Assembly: GCF_002081825.1 (NCBI RefSeq)
Contig: NZ_MUKU01000009.1
Span: 114,073-178,072, forward strand
Origin: Chromobacterium haemolyticum
Lineage (GTDB): Bacteria > Pseudomonadota > Gammaproteobacteria > Burkholderiales > Chromobacteriaceae
Reading direction: 5' to 3'
Length of the DNA: 64,000 bases
Part shown: piece by piece, positions 17,059-25,268 of the stretch
How positions within the stretch are numbered: the stretch's first letter is position 1
Layout of the letters: each line of letters begins with the position of its first letter
Program-made: the position numbers and the translations under genes
Notes under the pieces: generated by a model
Seen by the model: only the letters and a program-made list of their open reading frames with translations
Databases searched by the model: none
What the model was told of the DNA's origin: nothing

Positions 17059-18204
17059 TCATTTGGCCTCCGTGACGCGGCGTCTGACATAGTGATTGAA
17101 CAACACCGCCATCAGCAGCATCAGGCCGAGGAAGACGCGAAACCAGTCGGAGTTGATATTGGTGTAGGTGATGCCGATCTGCACCACGCCGAAGATCAGC
17201 GCGCCGACGCAGGCGCCCACCACCGAGCCGTAGCCGCCGGTGAGCAGACAGCCGCCTATCACCGCGGCGATGATGGCCTCGAACTCCTTTTGCAGGCCGC
17301 GGTCCGCGGCGGCGGAGCCCACGTCGCACACTTGCAGCACCGCGAACAGGCAGGCGCAAAAAGCGGTGAACATGAACAGGCCTATCTTCACCTGCTTGAC
17401 CGGCACCCCCACGTTCTTGGCCGCGTTGGCGTCGCCGCCGGCGGCGAAGATCCAGTTGCCGATCCGGGTGCGCGCCAGCACAAAGGCCGCGATCGCCGCC
17501 AGCGCCAGCCACCACAGCAGCACCTTGGGCACGCCGGCCGCCGCCGCGCCGCCGTCCGGCAAGGAGGCGATGGCGCCGATGCCGGCCAGCCAGTGGAACA
17601 GGCCGGCGCCGACGTGGCCGACGAACAGCCATTGCGCCAGCGGGTCCGCCGCCGCCAGGTCGCCGACGCCGCTGACGATGGTGCGGTTGGCGAACAGGAT
17701 GGACAAAGCCAGCGTCAGGCCGCGCAGGATGAAGAGAAAAGCCAGGGTGACGATGAAGGACGGCAACCGGGTCTTGAGCACCAGATAGCCGTTGAGCCAG
17801 CCCACCGCCAGCGAGCCGGCGAAGGCGAACAGGATGGCCAGCCAGAACGGCCAGCCGAAATACAGCGGCGGAATCGCCACCATCATGCCGGCGAAGCCTA
17901 TCATCGAGCCCAGGCTCAGATCGAACTCGCCGGCTATCATCAGCAGGCAGGCGCCGATGGCGATGATGCCAAGATAGGCCGCCACCTGCGACCAGTTGAC
18001 GATGCCGTCCACCGCGAACATGCCGGAACCGCCAGCGCCGACGCCGAACACCGCGAACACCAGCACCGCGCCGGCGACGGCGGCGAACTCCGGCCGGCCC
18101 ATCAGCCGGTCGAACAGCGACAGCCGCCGCACTCTTTCATCGTCGCCGGGCGGCGCCATGCGAATGCCCGCGGCCTTGCCCGGGCTGGCCTTGCTCATGC
18201 TCAT
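17059..18204 (-). CDS. Inositol/sugar ABC transporter permease
   Basis: A 381-aa inner-membrane permease of the CUT2/RbsC type with about 9-10 hydrophobic helices. Family motifs are GEFDLSLGSMIGFAGMM, NGYLVLKTRLPSFIVTLAFLF, FAAGGDANAAKNVGVPV and IAAVIGGCLLTGGYGS. It forms the membrane channel with the ATPase and the binding protein. ATG at 18204 follows GAGGAG. The ATPase gene downstream is separated by 396 bp filled with palindromic elements, which may alter expression of the distal genes. Confidence 0.9.
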   Translation of the reverse strand: MSMSKASPGKAAGIRMAPPGDDERVRRLSLFDRLMGRPEFAAVAGAVLVFAVFGVGAGGSGMFAVDGIVNWSQVAAYLGIIAIGACLLMIAGEFDLSLGSMIGFAGMMVAIPPLYFGWPFWLAILFAFAGSLAVGWLNGYLVLKTRLPSFIVTLAFLFILRGLTLALSILFANRTIVSGVGDLAAADPLAQWLFVGHVGAGLFHWLAGIGAIASLPDGGAAAAGVPKVLLWWLALAAIAAFVLARTRIGNWIFAAGGDANAAKNVGVPVKQVKIGLFMFTAFCACLFAVLQVCDVGSAAADRGLQKEFEAIIAAVIGGCLLTGGYGSVVGACVGALIFGVVQIGITYTNINSDWFRVFLGLMLLMAVLFNHYVRRRVTEAK

Positions 18205-18267
18205 TGCTATGCTCCTCGCCTCGGAGCCGTCGCGGCGCCGGGCGTCAGATCCATCGAAAAACGGCGG

Positions 18268-19311
18268 CTAGCGGTACTGCCCGGCGTACTTCTCCACCTT
18301 GGCGATATTGTCCTTGGTGACGAAGCCGGGGCCGGAGTTGATGTGGCGGCCCTTGTAGAGGGGCGCCAGCCCGTACTCCTTCAGCCTGGCCTGGAACTTG
18401 GGACTGGCCTTGAGCGCGGCTTCCACCTTGGCCGGATCCGTGGTCTTGTCGCGCTTCATGATGGCCAAGGCCGCTACCGGGATATAGCCCTGCAGATAGG
18501 GCTGCTGGTCGATGGCGAACTTGATGGTGCCGTCCTTGATCGCCTTGGAGATGTCCTCGGACAGGTCGAAGGTGGCGAAGTAGAGCTTGCCGGCCAGGCC
18601 CATCTTCTTCACCGCCTTGATCGCCGGGCTGGCCGAGGTCGGCCCCAGCGTCAGCAGCGCCTGGGTGCCGGGGTTGTTGCGTAGATAGGCGCTGACCTTG
18701 CTTTCGATGCCGGTAGGGTCGTCGCCGGCGTCCAGCGTGGATTTGCGCACATCGGCGCCGATGGCGTCGGCGAAGCCCTTGCAGCGCTCGAAGGAGGCCG
18801 GGTTGGTGGCGTAGTGGTTGACACAGAGAAAGGTCTTGATGCCCGCGGCCTTGGCCTGCTTGCCGGAATCGAAGCCGGCGTCGTATTCCGGCTGGCCGAC
18901 GTGCAGGGCCGCGCCCAGGCTTTCGCTTTGCTTGACGGTGCCGGAATTGATGGTGATCAGCGGGATCTTCTTGGCCACCACCTGGCCCAGCGGCCGCTTC
19001 AGCACATCGTAATCGGCAATGCTGGCGATCACGCCGTCGTAGCGCCGCGCCGCCGCCTGCTCGATCAGCCGCGCCATATCGGCCAGGTCGCCGTTGGGCG
19101 GATTGCGGTAATCCACCTGCACGTTGAAATCCTCGCCGGCCTGCTTGATGGCGTTCTTGATGGTGTTCCACCAGGCGTCGGAATCCGGCGCGTGGCTGAC
19201 CAGCACGAAACGGGCGTCGGCCGCCTGCGCGGCTTGAGCCAGCGCGCAGAGCGCCAGCGCCGCCGCGGGCAGCGCCCGCTTCCACTTACTCTTCCAGAGT
19301 CGCTGCTGCAT
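18268..19311 (-). CDS. Periplasmic inositol/sugar-binding protein
   Basis: A 347-aa type 1 periplasmic binding protein of the RbsB/IbpA class. The signal peptide ends LAQAAQAADA, and the mature part has FVLVSHAPDSDAWWNTIKNA, DGVIASIADYDVLKRPL, PLITINSG and LLTLGPTSASPAIKAVKKMG. It delivers the sugar to the permease encoded next. ATG at 19311 was chosen because AGGAGG lies 7 bp upstream; the frame continues 10 Arg-rich codons further. It heads the transporter-iol operon, divergent from the RpiR regulator. Confidence 0.9.
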   Translation of the reverse strand: MQQRLWKSKWKRALPAAALALCALAQAAQAADARFVLVSHAPDSDAWWNTIKNAIKQAGEDFNVQVDYRNPPNGDLADMARLIEQAAARRYDGVIASIADYDVLKRPLGQVVAKKIPLITINSGTVKQSESLGAALHVGQPEYDAGFDSGKQAKAAGIKTFLCVNHYATNPASFERCKGFADAIGADVRKSTLDAGDDPTGIESKVSAYLRNNPGTQALLTLGPTSASPAIKAVKKMGLAGKLYFATFDLSEDISKAIKDGTIKFAIDQQPYLQGYIPVAALAIMKRDKTTDPAKVEAALKASPKFQARLKEYGLAPLYKGRHINSGPGFVTKDNIAKVEKYAGQYR

Positions 19312-19399
19312 CTCTCTCCTCCTTCTTCTCCGCCGGCCCATCGTGGGGCCCGCTATGGTGTCGGCCGCGGCCGCTGTCTGGCGGCGGGCGTGAAATCAC

Positions 19400-19500
19400 C
19401 TTATGAGCTTTCGCTCTACTCTGCAAATAATTTTCCAAAATTAATTTTTAATAGAAAAATATTTTCGAACACAAGGACAAAACGTATACTGGCCAAAACC
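19400..19500. promoter_or_regulatory. Divergent inositol-locus control region with AT-rich palindromes
   Basis: The spacer between the binding protein and the RpiR regulator contains an AT-rich island with palindrome AAAATTAATTTT (19437-19448) and a near-palindrome GAAAAATATTTTC (19454-19466). For the rightward gene a -10 TATACT lies at 19485-19490. Its -35 position, 17 bp upstream, falls on the second palindrome. These are candidate operators for the RpiR-type repressor (inference). Confidence 0.45.
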
Positions 19501-19516
19501 TTAGGAAAGCCCGCTC

Positions 19517-20383
19517 ATGGCCAATACCGCCCCCGCGGAGGAATTGATGCAGCGCATCGCCGCCGAATACGACACGCTGAGCAAGCAGCTGAAAGTGATT
19601 GCCGCTTACGTGGAGCAGCACCGGGGCACGCTGATGCTGCAGCGCATTACCGACATCGCCCAGGCTTGCGAGGTGCAGCCCTCCGCCATCGTCCGCTTCG
19701 CTCAGCGCTTCGGCTTTGCCGGCTTTTCCGACATGCAGGCGCTGTTTCGTGACGCATTTACGCCACAGGGCGCGCCGCAGCCCAATTACCGGCAGCGCAT
19801 CCAGAGCCTGATCGCCAACCGCGACGAGCAGCGCTCCACCAGCGGCATGACCCGCGACTTCATCGCCGCCTGCCAACAAGGCCTGCAAGAGCTGGACGCC
19901 TCGCTGGACGAGGCGCAGCTGGAAGCAGCGGTGGAGCTGCTATTGAACGCCGACAACATCTACGTGGCCGGGGTGCGGCGCATGTTTCCCATCGCCTCCT
20001 ACATCGCCTACGCCTTGCAGCACACCGCGAAGAAAGTGCATTTGTTATCCGGCCTGGGCGGCATGTTTCCGCAGCAAATCCGCAGCATTGGAGAAAAAGA
20101 CGTGCTGATCGCCATCAGCTTCCAGCCCTACGGCAAGGAAAGCCGCTATTGCGCGCGAGTGGCGGCGCAGCACAAGGCCAAGCAGTTGGTGATCACCGAC
20201 AGCCAGCTCAGCCCGCTGGCGCGCGGGGCCGACGCGGTATTGACGGTCCGGGAAGGCTCCGCCTTCGCCTTCCGTTCGCTGACCAGCACCATCTGTCTGT
20301 GCCAGGCGCTGTTCATCGCGCTGGCCTGCCGGCTGGAGCTGAACATAGAAGAAACCAAGGAGACTGGAGGATACGATGATTGA
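19517..20383 (+). CDS. MurR/RpiR family regulator of the inositol locus
   Basis: A 288-aa regulator. The N-terminal HTH_6 domain (about 5-85) contains ITDIAQACEVQPSAIVRFAQRFGFAGFSDMQ. The C-terminal SIS sugar-binding domain (about 130-265) contains NIYVAGVRRMFPIASYIAY, DVLIAISFQPYGKES and QLVITDSQLSPLA. It probably senses an inositol-derived sugar phosphate and controls both divergent operons. GGAAAG precedes the ATG, and the end overlaps iolG by 8 bp. The role is inferred from position; unlike IolR of Bacillus, it is an RpiR-type protein. Confidence 0.88.
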   Translation: MANTAPAEELMQRIAAEYDTLSKQLKVIAAYVEQHRGTLMLQRITDIAQACEVQPSAIVRFAQRFGFAGFSDMQALFRDAFTPQGAPQPNYRQRIQSLIANRDEQRSTSGMTRDFIAACQQGLQELDASLDEAQLEAAVELLLNADNIYVAGVRRMFPIASYIAYALQHTAKKVHLLSGLGGMFPQQIRSIGEKDVLIAISFQPYGKESRYCARVAAQHKAKQLVITDSQLSPLARGADAVLTVREGSAFAFRSLTSTICLCQALFIALACRLELNIEETKETGGYDD

Positions 20384-21371
20384 CACAGCGCTGTTCGGGG
20401 CCGGCCGCATCGGCAAGATCCACGCCGCCAACCTCGTCCGCCTGCCGGGCATGCGGCTCAAATACGTGGTGGACAGCCATGCGCCGGCGGCGCGGGAACT
20501 GGCCGCCGTCCACGGCGCCGAGGCCTGCTCCGCGGAACAGGCGCTGGACGATCCGGCAGTGCGCGCCGTGGTCATCGCCGCCAGCACCGACACCCACGCC
20601 GAACTGATCCTGGCCGCCGCCGCGCGCGGCAAGGCCATCTTCTGCGAAAAACCGGTGGACCTGGAGCTGGAGCGCGCGCGCCAGTGCGCCCAGGCGGTGG
20701 CCGCGGCCAGCGTGCCCTGCCTGATCGGCTTCCAGCGCCGCTACGACCCCACCTTCGCCGCGCTCAAGGCCAGGCTGGCCGCCGGCGAGATCGGCGCGCC
20801 GGAAATGCTCATCGTCACCAGCCGCGACCCCGGCGCGCCGCCGCTGGACTATATCCGCCGCTCCGGCGGCATCTTCAAGGACATGCTGATCCACGACTTC
20901 GACATCTGCCGCTGGATTCTGGACGACGAAGTCCTCAGCGTGCACGCCAGCGCCAGCGCGCTAAGCGACCCGGCCATCGCCGCCGCCGGCGACGCCGACA
21001 GTACGGCGGTGACGCTGCGCACCCGCCAGGGCCGGCTGTGCCAGATCAACACCAGCCGCCGCGCCGCCTACGGCTACGACCAGCGCTTCGAAGTGCAGGG
21101 CAGCCGCGGCATGCTGCAGGCCGGCAACCACCGGCCCACCGAGGTGATCGCCTACGGCGAGCGCGCCGTGGCCGCCGACCTGCCCGAGCCCTTCTTCCTG
21201 GAGCGCTACAGCCAGGCCTACGCCGCCGAGATGGCTCACTTCCTGGAGGTGATCCGCGACGGCGCCGCGCCGCGCACCACGGTGGAAGACGGCGTGCGCG
21301 CGCTAGAGCTGGCCGACGCCGCCACCCGCTCCTGGCGGCTGGGCCGGGTCGTCGAACTGGATCAGGTCTAA
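20376..21371 (+). CDS. iolG: myo-Inositol 2-dehydrogenase
   Basis: A 331-aa Gfo/Idh/MocA oxidoreductase. It has Rossmann motif LFGAGRIGKIHAANL, the EKPVDLE motif containing the catalytic lysine, and the DMLIHDFDICRW segment with the Asp/His pair typical of inositol dehydrogenases. It oxidises myo-inositol to scyllo-inosose with NAD, the first catabolic step. Its start lies inside the regulator gene with GGAGG upstream. The TAA stop coincides with the left flanking repeat of a palindromic element. Confidence 0.9.
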   Translation: MIDTALFGAGRIGKIHAANLVRLPGMRLKYVVDSHAPAARELAAVHGAEACSAEQALDDPAVRAVVIAASTDTHAELILAAAARGKAIFCEKPVDLELERARQCAQAVAAASVPCLIGFQRRYDPTFAALKARLAAGEIGAPEMLIVTSRDPGAPPLDYIRRSGGIFKDMLIHDFDICRWILDDEVLSVHASASALSDPAIAAAGDADSTAVTLRTRQGRLCQINTSRRAAYGYDQRFEVQGSRGMLQAGNHRPTEVIAYGERAVAADLPEPFFLERYSQAYAAEMAHFLEVIRDGAAPRTTVEDGVRALELADAATRSWRLGRVVELDQV

Positions 21372-21512
21372 GAGCGTGTTTACGATCTCGCGAGCAAGAG
21401 CGAGACAAGGCGAAAACGGCTGAGAAAGCGGAATGTACAGGTGGTACATGAGCATTTCGAATGCGGTTTTCAACGCGGCATCGCCACAGCGCAGCAGATC
21501 GTGAACAGGTGC
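21372..21512 (-). repeat. Family A palindromic element, copy A6
   Basis: A 141-bp copy with core TGTACAGGTGGTACA, flanked by TAA on both sides (21369-21371, the iolG stop, and 21513-21515). It separates iolG from the second dehydrogenase gene. Orientation is opposite to the other copies found at stop codons. Confidence 0.9.
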
Positions 21513-21534
21513 TAACTCAACAGGAAGGCTTGTC

Positions 21535-22551
21535 ATGTCTACATTAAACCTCGGCGTCGCCGGCCTGGGCCGACTGGGCCGCCGCCACGCGCTCAATCTG
21601 CGCGACCGCATCGCCGGCGCGCGCGTGATCGCCGCCTGCTCGCCGCTGCGAGAGGAACTGGACTGGGCGCGGCGGGAGCTGCCCGACGCCGCCGGCCACG
21701 CCGCGCTGGAGGGCCTGCTGGCCGAACCGGGGCTGGACGCGGTGCTGCTGGCCACCCCCACCGCCCTCCACGCCGAGCAGATCATCGCCTGCCTGGACGC
21801 CGGCAAGCACGTGTTCTGCGAAAAGCCGCTGGCGCTGAATCTGGAGGACTGCCTGCGAGTGGAGCGCGCCGCCGCCCGCCGCCCGGAACTCAAAGCCATG
21901 GTGGGTTTCGTGCGCCGTTTCGACCCCAGCTATCAGGACGCCGCCGCAAAATTGACGCAAGGCCTGGTGGGCCAGCCCTATCTGGTGCGCTCGCAGACTT
22001 GCGACCTCAACGACGACAGCGGCTTCTTCGTGCAGTTCGCGCCCAGCAGCGGCGGCATCTTCATGGATTGCAGCATCCACGACATCGACCTGGCGCGCTG
22101 GCTGCTGGGCTCGCCGCGCCCGTTGCGGGTATGGGCCAGCGGCGTCAACGCGGTGCACGGCGCGCTGGCGCAATACGGCGACGTGGACAACGGCGTGGCG
22201 ATGTGCGAGTTCGAGGACGGCAAGCTGGCCTGCTTCTACGCATCGCGCACTCAGGCGCACGGCCATGAAACGCTGACCGAGATCTTCGCCACCCAGGGCC
22301 GGCTGAGCGTGGGCGCCAACCCGCGCGCCAACCGAGTGGAGATCAGCGACCGCCACGGCGTGCGCAACGAGTGCGTAACGGACTTCTACCAGCGCTTCGC
22401 TGAAGCCTTCGCGCTGGAGTTGCAGCACTTCGTCGACGCCGCGCGCCTGGACCAGCCGCTGTCCCTGAGCCTGGCCGACGCCCGTGAAGCCACCCGCATC
22501 GGCCTGGCCATTACCGAGGCCTTGAGGACCCGACAGGCAGTGGAGTTGTAA
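21535..22551 (+). CDS. Gfo/Idh/MocA family oxidoreductase, probable inositol-related dehydrogenase
   Basis: A 338-aa NAD(P)-dependent dehydrogenase paralogous to iolG. It shows LGVAGLGRLGRRHALNL, FCEKPLALN and MDCSIHDIDLARWLLG with the same Asp/His pair. It could act on another inositol isomer (scyllo- or D-chiro-inositol) or an inosose; the substrate cannot be read from sequence. AGGAAGG precedes the ATG. Its TAA stop is the left flank of element A7. Confidence 0.82.
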   Translation: MSTLNLGVAGLGRLGRRHALNLRDRIAGARVIAACSPLREELDWARRELPDAAGHAALEGLLAEPGLDAVLLATPTALHAEQIIACLDAGKHVFCEKPLALNLEDCLRVERAAARRPELKAMVGFVRRFDPSYQDAAAKLTQGLVGQPYLVRSQTCDLNDDSGFFVQFAPSSGGIFMDCSIHDIDLARWLLGSPRPLRVWASGVNAVHGALAQYGDVDNGVAMCEFEDGKLACFYASRTQAHGHETLTEIFATQGRLSVGANPRANRVEISDRHGVRNECVTDFYQRFAEAFALELQHFVDAARLDQPLSLSLADAREATRIGLAITEALRTRQAVEL

Positions 22552-22691
22552 GAACCTGTTTACGATCTGCTGCGCGTCGGCGATACGGCGTTGAAAACAA
22601 CTTCGAAATGCTCATGTACCGCTTGTACATTCCGCTTTTTCGCTCGTTTTCGCCTTGTCTCGCCTTAGCTCGCGAGATCGTAAACACGTTC
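22552..22691 (+). repeat. Family A palindromic element, copy A7
   Basis: A 140-bp copy with core TGTACCGCTTGTACA, flanked by TAA on both sides (22549-22551, the stop of the upstream dehydrogenase, and 22692-22694). Confidence 0.9.
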
Positions 22692-22694
22692 TAA

Positions 22695-22731
22695 GAGTCT
22701 GTTTACGATCTAGCACACGTCGGCGGGATGA
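22695..22731 (+). repeat. Solo left end of a family A element (A7b)
   Basis: GAGTCTGTTTACGATCT and a few following bases match the outer arm of family A directly after the TAA that closes copy A7. The rest of the element is absent. The remainder up to glpQ (22732-22972) shows no gene. Confidence 0.6.
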
Positions 22732-22972
22732 ATGGGGCATGGTGAGAGAGCCGCTAGTCCCGCTGTCCCCCTCAAGCATGTGAACATCTTCAAAACTACC
22801 GCGCCGGGGAGCTTGCCGCCGGCGCGGCGATACCCTATCGTCCTACTCTTTTCAGCAAAAACAAAACCATGGCGATGCCGATGGACTTGCCGGGTTTCAT
22901 CACGCCGACATCCGCGCATCCGATCATGGCGTCTCGCCAACGCCCCTTGCGAACTTATATATAGGAGAATCC

Positions 22973-24049
22973 ATGTCATTCGCTTGCAAACCCCTGCTCG
23001 CCGCCGTCGCGCTGGCCATCGGCCTGGCCGCGTCCGTCCAGGCAGCCGACAAGATCGTCATCGCCCACCGCGGCGCCAGCGGTTACCTGCCGGAACACAC
23101 GCTGCCGTCCAAAGCGCTGGCCTACGCCCAGGGCGCGGACTATCTGGAGCAGGACCTGGTGATGACCAAGGACGACAGGCTGATCGTGCTGCACGACCAT
23201 TACCTGGACCGCGTCACCGACGTGGCCGAGCGCTTCCCCGAACGCGCGCGCAAGGACGGACGCTATTACGCGATCGACTTCACCCTGGCCGAGATCAAAT
23301 CGCTGCGCTTCACCGAAGGCTTCGACATCGACAAGGGCGTCAAGCGTCAGAGCTACCCCGGCCGCTTCCCCATGGGCAAGTCCGATTTCCGCATCCACAC
23401 TTTTGAAGAGGAAATCGAATTCATCCAGGGCCTGAACCACTCCACCGGCCGAGACATCGGCTTGTACCCGGAGATCAAGGCGCCGTGGTTCCACCGCCAG
23501 GAAGGCAAGGACATCACGGTGAAGGCGCTGGAAGTGCTCAAGCGCTACGGCTACACCGGCAAGAACGACAAGGTCTATCTGCAATGCTTCGACTTCAATG
23601 AACTCAAGCGCATCAAGACCGAGTTGATGCCCAAGGCCGGCATGGACCTCAAGCTGGTGCAGCTGATCGCTTACACCGACTGGCAGGAAACCTTCGAGCA
23701 GAACGCCGCCGGCCAGTGGGTGAACTACAACTATGACTGGATGTTCCGTCCGGAAGGCATGAAGGAAATCGCCAAGTACGCCGACGGCATCGGCCCGCAA
23801 TACCCGATGCTGATAGACAAGACCTCGACGCCGGGCAAGATCAAGCTCACCGGCATGGGCCGCGCCGCGCACGCCAACGGCCTGGCGATCCACCCTTACA
23901 CCCTGCGCAAGGACGCGCTGCCGGCCTACGCCAAGAATATGGACCAGTTGCTGGACGCGGTGTACAACCGCGCCCAGGTGGACGGCGCCTTCAGCGACTT
24001 CCCGGACCTGGCGGTGGATTTCCTGCGCCGCCAGAAACAGCACCGCTAA
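22973..24049 (+). CDS. glpQ: Periplasmic glycerophosphodiester phosphodiesterase GlpQ
   Basis: A 358-aa exported enzyme with signal peptide ending ASVQAADK. The GDPD catalytic motifs are VIAHRGASGYLPEHT, DYLEQDLVMTKD and LIVLHDHYLDRVTDV, and the Ca-binding glutamate lies in LYPEIKAPW. It hydrolyses glycerophosphodiesters to glycerol-3-phosphate and an alcohol in the periplasm. The long form with the insert around HTFEEEIEFIQGL is GlpQ-like rather than cytoplasmic UgpQ. TAGGAGA precedes the ATG. The TAA stop abuts a family B element. Confidence 0.93.
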   Translation: MSFACKPLLAAVALAIGLAASVQAADKIVIAHRGASGYLPEHTLPSKALAYAQGADYLEQDLVMTKDDRLIVLHDHYLDRVTDVAERFPERARKDGRYYAIDFTLAEIKSLRFTEGFDIDKGVKRQSYPGRFPMGKSDFRIHTFEEEIEFIQGLNHSTGRDIGLYPEIKAPWFHRQEGKDITVKALEVLKRYGYTGKNDKVYLQCFDFNELKRIKTELMPKAGMDLKLVQLIAYTDWQETFEQNAAGQWVNYNYDWMFRPEGMKEIAKYADGIGPQYPMLIDKTSTPGKIKLTGMGRAAHANGLAIHPYTLRKDALPAYAKNMDQLLDAVYNRAQVDGAFSDFPDLAVDFLRRQKQHR

Positions 24050-24161
24050 GAGCCGCTAACAAAACCCCTGATCCTGCGTTGCGCCTCCTTGTCGTACTAC
24101 TCGTACTGCCTGCGTCGGCGCGCCTTGGCTCAGGTTCTCTGCGAGCTTTTGTTAGCGGCCC
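24050..24161 (+). repeat. Family B palindromic element, copy B3
   Basis: A 112-bp palindrome with arms GAGCCGCTAACAAAA and TTTTGTTAGCGGCCC, flanked by TAA on both sides (24047-24049, the glpQ stop, and 24162-24164). Its core GTACTACTCGTAC and the surrounding GCGTTGCGCCTCCTTG / CCTGCGTCGGCGCGCCTTG match B1 and B2 in reverse orientation. Confidence 0.85.
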
Positions 24162-24164
24162 TAA

Positions 24165-24473
24165 ACGCGTGTTCCGAAGCCGGCAGCCGCCGGCTTTCAA
24201 AGGCAGAGCCGGGCCGGCCCAAAGCCAGCCTGGGCTCTGCCTGCCGCATGCGCACGCTCACCAAAATAAGCCTCAAGTTTCCGCGGGCCCAGCCGAAAAT
24301 ATGGCCATACTGAGGTAAGGCAGCCCTCGGTTTCCTTGCGCCCGCTGCGCAAGCCCCCAACAACACAGCAGGTTCAGACCAGGTCGACCAACACCAACAG
24401 CGCCTTGGGCATGAAGGCGTCGCGCCGCTTCCGGCCGTCGATCACAACCGCCCTTTCCGCTTAGGAGCGCACT
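24165..24473. other. Structured intergenic region
   Basis: No gene is seen. There are two hairpins: AGCCGGCAGCCGCCGGCT (about 24177-24194) and a 10-bp stem AGGCAGAGCC/GGCTCTGCCT (24201-24210 / 24233-24242). The second may end the glpQ transcript, but no T-run follows. The promoter of the next gene should lie in 24280-24450; no clear consensus stands out. Confidence 0.4.
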
Positions 24474-25115
24474 ATGTCCGTCAATTCCGTGAACACCCCG
24501 TCCGTCGGCAGTCAGCTCAGCGCCAGCGTCCAGCAGAGCCAGACCAGCAGCAGCGCCAGCCAGAACGTCAGCAGCTCCGCCACCGCGCGCAATCAATTGA
24601 ACGCGCAACTGGTGGCCAATCTGGACGTTTCCACCAACGCCGACGGTAAATCGCTGTCCCTGCTCTACCGCACCGCCATCGACAGCATCAACCAGATCCT
24701 GGCCGATCAGCTGAACGGCGGCGCGGGCGCCCAGCCCGCGTCCGATGGCCAGAGCGCCCAGGGAGCGCAGCAGACGCCCAACATCCTGCAGCAGAAACTG
24801 AGCGAGGACAATTCGCCGGAAGGCACGTCCCAGCGCATCCTATCCGGCGCGCTCAGCTTCTTCAGCACCTACGCCAAACAGCACCCGGAACTGAGCCAGG
24901 AAGAACAGGCCAAGAACTTCGTCGACATCGTGCGCGGCGGCTTCGAAAAAGGCTATGCCGAGGCCGTGGACGTCCTCAACGGCCTCAAGGTGTTCAACGG
25001 CAATATCGCCGACGAGGTCAAGAAAACCCGCGATCTGGTCAACAAGGGCTTCGACGACTTCGTCGCCAGCATGAAGCCCAAAACCCAAAGCGACGCGGCC
25101 GCGGCAACAAGCTGA
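24474..25115 (+). CDS. DUF5610-like protein of unknown function
   Basis: A 213-aa protein without signal peptide. Residues 1 to about 45 are Ser/Gln-rich and likely disordered. The rest matches what I recall of DUF5610: ILSGALSFFSTYAKQHPELS, FVDIVRGGFEKGYAEAVDVLNGL, then a helical tail. Function is unknown. The polar low-complexity N-terminus is compatible with a secreted or surface-associated protein but no export signal is visible. A diverged relative is encoded 153 bp downstream. Confidence 0.65.
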   Translation: MSVNSVNTPSVGSQLSASVQQSQTSSSASQNVSSSATARNQLNAQLVANLDVSTNADGKSLSLLYRTAIDSINQILADQLNGGAGAQPASDGQSAQGAQQTPNILQQKLSEDNSPEGTSQRILSGALSFFSTYAKQHPELSQEEQAKNFVDIVRGGFEKGYAEAVDVLNGLKVFNGNIADEVKKTRDLVNKGFDDFVASMKPKTQSDAAAATS

Positions 25116-25154
25116 CGGTTAAAACTGAATGCAGCGTTAAATTAAAAATAAAGT

Positions 25155-25194
25155 TTTCCCCGGCCGTGTCGAAAATAGGGCATGGCCGGGGAAA
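25155..25194. promoter_or_regulatory. Perfect 11-bp hairpin between the two DUF5610-like genes
   Basis: TTTCCCCGGCC (25155-25165) pairs with GGCCGGGGAAA (25184-25194) around an 18-nt loop. No T-run follows on the plus strand, and the minus-strand side is only moderately T-rich. It may be a processing or stability hairpin in a two-gene transcript. Confidence 0.5.
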
Positions 25195-25268
25195 CGAATC
25201 AGATCCAAACTGCGTTTCCGGCCGAACGCCGCCAGCCAGACCGGCGGCACGCTCGCAAGGAGACCGTC

